DNA from: an uncultured Lacticaseibacillus sp.
GTDB taxonomy: Bacteria > Bacillota > Bacilli > Lactobacillales > Lactobacillaceae
Length of the DNA stretch: 6,130 bases
Assembly: GCA_934370925.1 (NCBI GenBank)
Contig: CAKRNG010000050.1
Span: forward strand, 1-6,130
Direction: 5' to 3'
In this document: positions 1 to 4,982 of the stretch, piece by piece
How the letters are laid out: each line of letters opens with the position of its first letter
Position numbering within the stretch: position 1 is the stretch's first letter
Notes under the pieces: generated by a model
What the model was told of the DNA's origin: nothing
Databases searched by the model: none
Seen by the model: only the letters and a program-made list of their open reading frames with translations
Position numbers and translations under genes: made by a program

Positions 1-60
1 ACGCTGATGTCTTGGCTACTTCCCTCAATGGTAGCTTCGTTCGTTCCTCACTACGCATTA

Positions 61-95
61 AGTGGCCGTATGCAGCAAAGCTGCTTACGGCCACT
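61..95. repeat. Strong stem-loop without a T-tract, next to the channel-gene terminator
   Basis: A 10-bp perfect arm (AGTGGCCGTA, 61-70, with its complement at 86-95) continues after one T-T mismatch into a 5-bp inner stem (GCAGC 72-76 with GCTGC 80-84) closed by an AAA loop. On the plus strand it is followed by A residues, and on the minus strand by TTAATG, so neither strand has the U-run of an intrinsic terminator. It begins directly after the U-tail of the minus-strand terminator at 96-125. It could be a second, back-up stem for the leftward transcript, a plus-strand 3'-end structure of a gene left of the window, or part of a dispersed palindromic repeat. Bases 1-60 contain no gene that I recognise. 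Confidence 0.6.
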
Positions 96-125
96 AAAAA
101 GAGCACCTCTGAAATGAGATGCTCT
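96..125 (-). terminator. Rho-independent terminator of the MIP channel gene
   Basis: Read on the minus strand, AGAGCATCTC (125-116) and GAGGTGCTCT (109-100) form a 10-bp stem with one U-G wobble and a 6-nt loop, followed by UUUU. It starts 24 nt after the channel gene's stop codon. On the plus strand the wobble becomes a C-A mismatch and no T-run follows, so it works leftward. Confidence 0.85.
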
Positions 126-149
126 GTATCGTTGCTTAAATTGTTATTA

Positions 150-809
150 CTAGTTTTCTTCAGATCCCAGCAGGTACTTCGCTGCAAAGGCTGCGACGAT
201 GGCACCGACTTCTGGCGCCAGGATGTAGACCCAGAGGTGACTCAGGGCGCTACCACCGGCGAGTAGGGCTGGACCGAATGAACGGGCTGGGTTCAGGGAA
301 CCGCCCGTCAAGTTCAAGGCGAAGAGGATGAGCAATGCGAGGGTAACACCAATAGCCAGACCCGCGAACTGACCGTTACCGTATTTCTTGCTGGTGACGG
401 ACAAGATGACCATCAGGAACAAGAACGTCACAACGGCTTCAACCCCAAATGCGGCAGCGGCGGACAGCTTAGGGAAGTCCGTCTGTGCCAAACTTGTCGT
501 TGGTAGACCCGCAGCGCCGATGAACAACTTGGCGATTGCGGAAGCAACCGTTGCCCCCGCAAACTGGGCAATGATGTACCCAATTGCTTCACCAACTTCA
601 ATGCGCTTGTTGATGATCATGGCCGTCGTCACTGCAGGGTTGAAGTGTCCCCCAGAGATGCCGCCAAACGCGTATGCAGAAACGGTAATTGCCAGCCCGA
701 AGCCCAGCGCGATTGTCAATGCGTCGCCCTTCGCAAGTACAACGGCACCCGTACCCAGGAAGACGAGCATAAATGTCCCCATAAACTCAGCAGATAATTT
801 CTTCAACAT
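150..809 (-). CDS. MIP-family channel (aquaporin / glycerol facilitator type)
   Basis: This encodes a 219-residue integral membrane channel of the major intrinsic protein family, which passes water or small neutral solutes passively across the cell membrane. Six hydrophobic segments and two NPA half-helices are visible: NPA at residues 57-59 in GGHFNPAVT and at 173-175 in GSLNPARS. The length is close to that of E. coli AqpZ (231 aa). Aligning by hand to AqpZ puts the selectivity-filter residues at F37, I161, G170 and R176, where AqpZ has F, H, T and R. The water-specific histidine is therefore replaced, and the substrate may be glycerol, lactic acid, peroxide or water. This hand alignment needs confirmation. 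The start is supported by AGGAGG (824-819), 9 nt upstream. It is a single-gene unit with its own promoter and terminator. Lactobacillus homologues are often named glpF, but the substrate is not determined here. Confidence 0.93.
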   Translation of the reverse strand: MLKKLSAEFMGTFMLVFLGTGAVVLAKGDALTIALGFGLAITVSAYAFGGISGGHFNPAVTTAMIINKRIEVGEAIGYIIAQFAGATVASAIAKLFIGAAGLPTTSLAQTDFPKLSAAAAFGVEAVVTFLFLMVILSVTSKKYGNGQFAGLAIGVTLALLILFALNLTGGSLNPARSFGPALLAGGSALSHLWVYILAPEVGAIVAAFAAKYLLGSEEN

Positions 810-869
810 TTTAGTTAACCTCCTAAATTAATTAACCCAAATTATAAATAACCTGTAATATCTATTATC

Positions 870-898
870 AGTATATATGGCTGAACAATTAAATACAA
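870..898 (-). promoter_or_regulatory. Candidate sigma-A promoter of the MIP channel gene
   Basis: On the minus strand TTGTAT (898-893) is separated by 17 nt from TATACT (875-870). The predicted start near 863 would give a leader of about 54 nt before the ATG at 809. A second possible -10, a perfect TATAAT at 846-841, lies closer to the gene but has no good -35 at the right distance. The region is AT-rich and sits in the divergent gap between the two genes. Confidence 0.5.
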
Positions 899-976
899 AG
901 TGACAAATGATACGTGCCCCCTTTCACAATCAGATGCCCACCGTTACTTAAACGAATCATAAGTGTTGCCTCATTT

Positions 977-1005
977 TTGGCTTTACGCCGTTCTAGTCCT
1001 ATAAT
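977..1005 (+). promoter_or_regulatory. Sigma-A promoter of the hydroxyacid dehydrogenase gene
   Basis: TTGGCT (977-982), a 17-nt spacer and a perfect TATAAT (1000-1005) precede the dehydrogenase gene. The transcript would start near 1012, leaving a leader of about 19 nt that holds little more than the ribosome binding site AAGGAGG (1018-1024), 6 nt before the ATG. Confidence 0.75.
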
Positions 1006-1030
1006 GGAAGAAACATGAAGGAGGCGTCTC

Positions 1031-1978
1031 ATGGCAAAAGTTGTTATTCTTAACGGCGATGTCGTTAATTACGACCACCGTCTCGACTGGTCATCCGTTG
1101 CGGAAGACGTGGTGGTTTATGACCACACCGACCCCGCCGATATTCCTGCACGCGTTGCGGGGGCCGAAATTGTCGTGATTAAAGAACTGCCCATGCCGGC
1201 TGCGACACTACAGCAGTTTCCGGCCAGCGTCAAAATGATTGTTGAAGCGGGAACTGGCTACAATAATTACGATTTGGACGTGTTGCGCGAAAAAGGGATT
1301 ATGCTCACCAACATTCCCGCCTACAGTACCCAGCGCGTTGCCCACACGGCCATTATGTTGATGCTGTCGCTGGCAAGTTCTATGCAAACGCAGCTGCGCA
1401 TGCTCGCAAACGGTGACCACCGTAACTTCACGGACCATCTACTCGTTGATCACATGGAGCTAAACGGGAAGACATTAGGTGTCATCGGGTTCGGTCACAT
1501 CGGCCAAACCATCATTAAGGTTGCCCAGGCACTCGACATGAACATTCTCGTTTCCACCCGCACTCCCCGCGCCGATCGGGATGGAATTCACTTCACAACG
1601 CAGGCTGATTTGCTCGCAAACAGTGACTTCGTATCGCTTAACCTCCCGCTAACGCCAGGGACGCATCACCTCATTAACGCAGCCACACTGGCGCAAATGA
1701 AACCCACTGCCTACTTAATTAACACAGCTCGCGGTGGTCTCGTCGATGAAGCCGCGCTGATTCACGCGTTAACGACCCACCAACTCGCCGGTGCCGGCCT
1801 CGACGTCCAAGAAGTTGAGCCACTGCCCGAAACGAGTCCGCTCTACACGCTCGACAACGTTATTGTTACGCCCCACATGGGTTGGCGTGGCCTAGAAACC
1901 CGCCAACGTCTCGTTCATCTTGTGGGTGAAAACATCGCCGCATATTTATCTGGCAAGCCTCTAAATAATGTGAATTAA
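1031..1978 (+). CDS. D-isomer-specific 2-hydroxyacid dehydrogenase (hydroxypyruvate/glyoxylate reductase-like)
   Basis: This is a 315-residue cytoplasmic oxidoreductase that interconverts a 2-keto acid and its D-2-hydroxy acid using a nicotinamide cofactor. The substrate-binding domain comes first and includes AGTGYNNYD (73-81) and NIPAYSTQRVAHT (94-106). The Rossmann domain follows, with GFGHIG at 153-158. The catalytic triad is complete: Arg234 in TARGG, Glu263 in EVEPL and His282 in PHMGW. The second Rossmann strand ends in NILVSTRTPR (171-180) without the usual acidic residue, which suggests NADP(H) rather than NAD(H). There is no ACT domain, so it is not a full-length SerA. The motifs resemble glycerate dehydrogenase and hydroxypyruvate reductase, but the physiological substrate cannot be read from sequence. 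A strong SD (1018-1024) fixes the start. It is monocistronic, between its own promoter and terminator. Confidence 0.92.
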   Translation: MAKVVILNGDVVNYDHRLDWSSVAEDVVVYDHTDPADIPARVAGAEIVVIKELPMPAATLQQFPASVKMIVEAGTGYNNYDLDVLREKGIMLTNIPAYSTQRVAHTAIMLMLSLASSMQTQLRMLANGDHRNFTDHLLVDHMELNGKTLGVIGFGHIGQTIIKVAQALDMNILVSTRTPRADRDGIHFTTQADLLANSDFVSLNLPLTPGTHHLINAATLAQMKPTAYLINTARGGLVDEAALIHALTTHQLAGAGLDVQEVEPLPETSPLYTLDNVIVTPHMGWRGLETRQRLVHLVGENIAAYLSGKPLNNVN

Positions 1979-1998
1979 AACACAATCGAACGTAAATT

Positions 1999-2045
1999 AA
2001 AGCACCCACCATGAAACAGCTCTAGTTTCACGGTAGGTGCTTTTT
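1999..2045 (+). terminator. Rho-independent terminator of the dehydrogenase gene, possibly bidirectional
   Basis: GCACC (2002-2006) pairs with GGTGC (2036-2040), ACC with GGT, and TGAAAC (2012-2017) with GTTTCA (2025-2030), around a 7-nt loop, followed by TTTTT (2041-2045). Two C-A mismatches interrupt the stem on the plus strand. On the minus strand both become G-U wobbles, so the leftward RNA folds better but has only a weak tail (TTTAATTTA). It may therefore also stop leftward transcription from the exporter remnant. Confidence 0.85.
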
Positions 2046-2187
2046 ATAATGCTAACGTTATTTTTGGTGAATCCGCACTCATAGACGGGGGCCGTTCTGG
2101 TAGAAATCCTGAAATGATGATTACTGTTGGTACTGCCCAGTATGTGCGCAACCCATCTTTTAGCGCGATATCCCCGCCCCAATTTTC

Positions 2188-2203
2188 CGTTCCACGTGAA
2201 ACA
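2188..2203. other. parS: parS centromere-like site (ParB/Spo0J binding site)
   Basis: CGTTCCACGTGAAACA matches the Firmicutes parS consensus TGTTNCACGTGAAACA at every defined position except the first (C for T). The CACGTG core and both GTT/AAC arms are present. parS sites are bound by ParB (Spo0J), which spreads along DNA and loads condensin; in Bacillus and related bacteria they cluster in the origin-proximal part of the chromosome. Here the site is intergenic, between the dehydrogenase terminator and the exporter remnant, ending 3 bp from the remnant's stop codon. The match is seen directly; ParB binding is inferred. The other 142 bases between 2046 and 2187 show no credible gene. Confidence 0.8.
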
Positions 2204-2206
2204 GCG

Positions 2207-2494
2207 TCACACTAGCATCCGCACCGCTGTCACCACCAAGTTAATTCCGTAAATCGACACAATGACGCCTGAAATGATATTCACCCACATAATCAGGCGG
2301 TCAGTCAACCTATTCTTTAGCAAACCAATCACAAGCGTAATGCCAAAGAACCAAATTGCCGTTGCGAGCACAATTCCCAACAGGAACGGTAAGGCTTGCC
2401 AGTCCGCGAGCGTCGACCGGAATGCGCCGAGCGTCACCCTCGTATCCACGATGGCTTGCGGATTCGCGAAGGCCACCATCCACGCATCCATATC
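2207..2494 (-). pseudogene. C-terminal remnant of a LysE/ArgO-type amino-acid exporter
   Basis: The reading frame is open from 2617 down to 2207 (136 codons), but only residues from about 43 onward look like a protein family: DAWMVAFANPQAIVDT, then LPFLLGIVLATAIWFFG, then a final segment with NIISGVIVSIYGINLV. This is the second half of the LysE/RhtB/ArgO amino-acid exporter fold, with NPQAIVDT matching the NPH-(X)3-DT motif of the family; complete members are about 200 residues. About the first 100 residues, including the first transmembrane helices, are absent. In their place is the regulatory DNA of the downstream reductase gene. No Shine-Dalgarno sequence precedes the ATG at 2491-2489 or the one at 2617. 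The retained half has no internal stop, so the deletion may be recent, or the remnant may still be translated. I regard it as a non-functional fragment. Confidence 0.75.
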
Positions 2495-2516
2495 AGTGGG
2501 TATTAACACGCCACCA

Positions 2517-2532
2517 TCACTATATGTTGTAT
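2517..2532 (+). promoter_or_regulatory. NrdR box 1 upstream of the ribonucleotide reductase gene
   Basis: TCACTATATGTTGTAT matches the NrdR consensus ACACTATATATAGTGT at 12 of 16 positions by hand count. NrdR is the nucleotide-sensing repressor of ribonucleotide reductase genes and binds paired boxes. This box starts exactly 32 bp before box 2, which places both on the same helix face, as in known NrdR operators. The site overlaps the possible upstream promoter. Confidence 0.7.
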
Positions 2533-2537
2533 CGGGA

Positions 2538-2566
2538 TTAACAACTATACACCGTATATTGTTAAT
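2538..2566 (+). promoter_or_regulatory. Candidate upstream promoter of rtpR, overlapped by NrdR boxes
   Basis: TTAACA (2538-2543, five of six to the -35 consensus), a 17-nt spacer and GTTAAT (2561-2566, four of six to the -10) lie between and within the NrdR boxes. If used, transcription would begin near 2573 with a leader of about 65 nt, and NrdR bound at box 2 would block the -10. It competes with the more downstream candidate at 2575-2603. Confidence 0.4.
2549..2564 (+). promoter_or_regulatory. NrdR box 2 upstream of the ribonucleotide reductase gene
   Basis: ACACCGTATATTGTTA matches an NrdR consensus variant (ACACAATATATTGTGT) at 12 of 16 positions. It lies 16 bp beyond box 1 and 73 bp before the reductase start codon. 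Finding two partial matches at the canonical spacing, directly upstream of an RNR gene, is stronger evidence than either match alone. Confidence 0.7.
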
Positions 2567-2574
2567 TTCAAGAC

Positions 2575-2603
2575 TAGTCCGAAAATTTTTATCTCCGTAT
2601 AAT
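2575..2603 (+). promoter_or_regulatory. Candidate downstream promoter of rtpR
   Basis: A perfect TATAAT (2598-2603) has TAGTCC (three of six to the -35 consensus) 17 nt upstream. The start would fall near 2610, about 28 nt before the ATG. The NrdR boxes would then lie just upstream of the -35 rather than over the promoter. The leader downstream of either promoter is too short for a cobalamin riboswitch. Confidence 0.45.
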
Positions 2604-2637
2604 TGGCTCGTAACCAATATGACTGGAGGCCATTTTT

Positions 2638-4821
2638 ATGAGCAACATCACGCTTGCACCAGAAATCATCGCTGACGCCGTCGCCACCATCACTCCCCAC
2701 TGGGGCCCACTTGGTTGGGTCACCTATAAACGTACATACGCCCGCTATCTAGACGACTTGGGGCGCAACGAAGAGTGGCAAGAAACGGTCAAGCGCGTCG
2801 TTGAAGGGAACGTCAACCTCGATCCCCGTTTGCATGTTGACCATCCCGCACCAGAAGTTATCACTGAACTGACGGACGAAGCCAACCAACTTTTCCGCTT
2901 GATTTATGGCCTCGCCGCAACTCCTAGTGGCCGTAACTTGTGGATTTCCGGGACGGACTATCAGCGCCGTAACGGGGATGCGCTCAACAACTGCTGGTTC
3001 ATCGCCATGCGCCCACAACCTTATGGCGACAGTCACATTCAGCTTCCCGGTGTCGCAAAGGATGACCCCCGTGTTTCCATGCCGTTTGCCTTCCTGTTCG
3101 ACCAGTTGATGAAGGGTGGCGGTGTTGGTTTCTCCGTTGCGCGCGAAAATGTTAACTTAATTCCCGCCGTGCAACAGGAAGTATCGCTAAAGATTATCAT
3201 CCACAACACCAGCTTGGCCTATCAGGAAGCCCGTGATTTGGGGGCACTCGACGCTGACGAGGTACGTGCATCTGGTACCGCCACAACGTATTCCCTCCCC
3301 GACACCCGTGAAGCTTGGGTAATTGCGCTCGCCAAACTGATTGACGCCCACTTCACAAGCGAACCCGCCGACCTCGTTTTCGATATCAGCCACATTCGCG
3401 AACGCGGCGCCAAAATCCACGGATTCGGTGGCACCGCTTCTGGCCCCGCCCCATTAATTGAGATGTTGCAGGACGTTAACGCCATTTTGAATGCGCGGCA
3501 AAACGACCACCTCACCCCCGTGGACTGCACCGACATGGGCAACCTGATTGGGAAGGCCGTCGTTGCGGGGAACGTACGCCGCTCCGCCGAAATCGCCCTC
3601 GGAAACAACGATAACGACGATTTCATCACCATGAAGCAGGATCAGGAAAAGCTCTACCACCACCGCTGGGCCTCCAACAATAGTGTCATCGTGACCAGTA
3701 ACTTCACCGCCTACGATGAAATGGCGGACGCGGTTGTCAAGAATGGGGAACCGGGGATGTTCAACGTAGAACTCTCCCGTAACTACGGCCGAATGCATGA
3801 TGGACGCCAGGAAAATATCGACGCCGATGTGGAAGGCACCAACCCTTGTGGCGAAATTTCGCTAGCGAACGGAGAGCCTTGCAACCTGTTCGAAGTTTTC
3901 CCATCCATTGCTGAGGCACAAGGCTGGCAACTTCAAGATGTCGTTGCGTTGGCAGCACGCTACACCAAGCGCATCACCTTCAGTCCGTACGACTGGGAAG
4001 TTTCCCGCAATATCATCACCAAAAACCGGCGTATCGGGGTTTCCCTCTCCGGCATTCAGGACTGGTTCCTCACGCACTTTGGGCACCGGGTCGTTTCGTC
4101 CATCGATGAAGACGGGCACGCCCACTATAATGAAGATATCGTTCAGGCCGTTGATGCTCTTTATCACGCCACGGTCAACGCAGATACCGCCTATTCACGC
4201 GTGTTGAACTGCAACCCATCCATCAAGCACACCACCGTTAAACCAAGTGGCACGGTCTCGAAGCTGGCGGGTGTTTCTGAGGGGATGCACTTCCACTACA
4301 GCAACTACCTCATTCAGCGGATTCGTTTCCAAGAGTCTGACCCCCTTTTGCCCGCCCTGGCCACTTCTGGCTACCACGTTGAACCTGACATCTACACGAA
4401 GAACACCCAGTGTGTCGAATTCCCCGTTCGTTCCGCTAACGCCGACGATCCGGCCTTTGCTTCTGCCGGTAACATCAGCATCGCTGAACAGTTCGCCACA
4501 CAAGCATTCCTGCAGACGTACTGGTCAGACAATGCGGTTTCCTGCACCATCACGTTCCAGCCAAACGAAGCCGCCCTCATCGGCCCACTGCTGCGGCAAT
4601 ACCGCCACACGATTAAGTCCACTTCCCTCCTGCCATATGCGGGTGATGCCTTCAAACAAGCACCCAAGCAACCAATCAGCAAGGCGGAATACGAAGCGCA
4701 CGTCGCCAAAATCACGGCAGACGTTCAAGCCGTCTACGCGCAGATGCACGCACAGGAACAGAAAGGCCTCGAACTGGTCGGCCAAGAAGACTGTGCCAGC
4801 GGGGCGTGCCCAATTAAGTAA
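2638..4821 (+). CDS. rtpR: Adenosylcobalamin-dependent ribonucleoside-triphosphate reductase (class II, monomeric)
   Basis: This 727-residue cytoplasmic enzyme reduces ribonucleoside triphosphates to deoxy forms for DNA synthesis, using coenzyme B12 to make a thiyl radical; the gene is also called nrdJ. Length and motifs match the Lactobacillus leichmannii enzyme (739 aa). Cys119 (NNCWF) and Cys415 (GEPCNL) are the active-site reducing pair. Cys404 in TNPCGEIS is the radical cysteine, with Asn402 and Glu406 beside it. Cys719 and Cys724 in the C-terminal tail (DCASGACPIK) are the shuttle pair recycled by thioredoxin. The phosphate-binding region KPSGTVSKLAGVSEGMH lies at 535-551. TGGAGG (2624-2629), 8 nt upstream, fixes the start. 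Tandem NrdR boxes precede it. The enzyme needs no oxygen and no second subunit but requires cobalamin, and no B12 gene is in the window. No truncation or missing catalytic residue is seen. Confidence 0.97.
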   Translation: MSNITLAPEIIADAVATITPHWGPLGWVTYKRTYARYLDDLGRNEEWQETVKRVVEGNVNLDPRLHVDHPAPEVITELTDEANQLFRLIYGLAATPSGRNLWISGTDYQRRNGDALNNCWFIAMRPQPYGDSHIQLPGVAKDDPRVSMPFAFLFDQLMKGGGVGFSVARENVNLIPAVQQEVSLKIIIHNTSLAYQEARDLGALDADEVRASGTATTYSLPDTREAWVIALAKLIDAHFTSEPADLVFDISHIRERGAKIHGFGGTASGPAPLIEMLQDVNAILNARQNDHLTPVDCTDMGNLIGKAVVAGNVRRSAEIALGNNDNDDFITMKQDQEKLYHHRWASNNSVIVTSNFTAYDEMADAVVKNGEPGMFNVELSRNYGRMHDGRQENIDADVEGTNPCGEISLANGEPCNLFEVFPSIAEAQGWQLQDVVALAARYTKRITFSPYDWEVSRNIITKNRRIGVSLSGIQDWFLTHFGHRVVSSIDEDGHAHYNEDIVQAVDALYHATVNADTAYSRVLNCNPSIKHTTVKPSGTVSKLAGVSEGMHFHYSNYLIQRIRFQESDPLLPALATSGYHVEPDIYTKNTQCVEFPVRSANADDPAFASAGNISIAEQFATQAFLQTYWSDNAVSCTITFQPNEAALIGPLLRQYRHTIKSTSLLPYAGDAFKQAPKQPISKAEYEAHVAKITADVQAVYAQMHAQEQKGLELVGQEDCASGACPIK

Positions 4822-4858
4822 GGACGTCAAAATCATCATCACTAGCCACTAACCATCC

Positions 4859-4933
4859 GAAGAGGGGGCCATCAGAAATTACCAGTTTTCAGCCATGAGC
4901 TGTGCCCGTTAATTTCCTGATGGTCCCCTCTTC
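4859..4933 (+). terminator. Long imperfect palindrome after rtpR, possible terminator or leader structure
   Basis: A 17-bp stem (4859-4875 with 4917-4933, one G-U wobble) extends by six more pairs (AAATTA 4876-4881 with TAATTT 4910-4915, one bulged C). The 28-nt apical region contains a small inner hairpin (CAGC 4890-4893 with GCTG 4899-4902). Only TTCTTCG follows, so it lacks a proper U-tract. It begins 37 nt after the reductase stop and ends 37 nt before the next gene's SD. It may terminate rtpR transcription inefficiently, protect its 3' end, or act as a leader element for the next gene. The structure is certain, the role is not. Confidence 0.5.
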
Positions 4934-4970
4934 TTCGTGTTACCATGAAGCAAACGGCACGTCATTTCAC

Positions 4971-4975
4971 GGAGG
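4971..4975 (+). promoter_or_regulatory. Ribosome binding site that sets the start of the CmpB-like gene
   Basis: GGAGG lies 7 nt before the ATG at 4983. The same frame is open back to a start at 4902, but that start lies inside the palindrome, has no SD, and would add 27 residues without family character. I therefore place the start at 4983. No convincing promoter is visible between 4934 and 4970, so the gene may be read through from rtpR. Confidence 0.85.
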
Positions 4976-4982
4976 CGATTCG

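Noticed and set aside
1..60. tRNA or other structural RNA at the left edge
   Set aside because: There is no T-arm motif, CCA end or cloverleaf pairing; only short, weak inverted repeats are present.
388..831. 147-aa plus-strand frame opposite the MIP channel gene
   Set aside because: It is the antisense shadow of a gene with both NPA motifs, and it has no independent signals.
810..1030. CcpA cre or Rex operator in the divergent intergenic region
   Set aside because: I looked for TGWAANCGNTNWCA and TTGTGAANNNNTTCACAA patterns and found no acceptable match.
1997..2182. Minus-strand 61-aa open frame
   Set aside because: It has no SD, runs through the terminator hairpin and resembles no family I know.
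2822..4821. Possible intein or insertion within rtpR
   Set aside because: The spacing of Cys119, Cys404, Cys415 and the C-terminal Cys pair matches the uninterrupted 739-aa enzyme within a few residues.
4247..4852. 201-aa plus-strand frame overlapping rtpR
   Set aside because: It is a frame shadow of the catalytic 3' part of rtpR; the Ser/Arg/Thr/Pro-rich composition is typical of out-of-frame translation of GC-rich codons.
4902..4982. 27-residue N-terminal extension of the CmpB-like gene
   Set aside because: The upstream ATG-equivalent start lies inside the palindrome and lacks an SD, while GGAGG precedes the ATG at 4983 by 7 nt.
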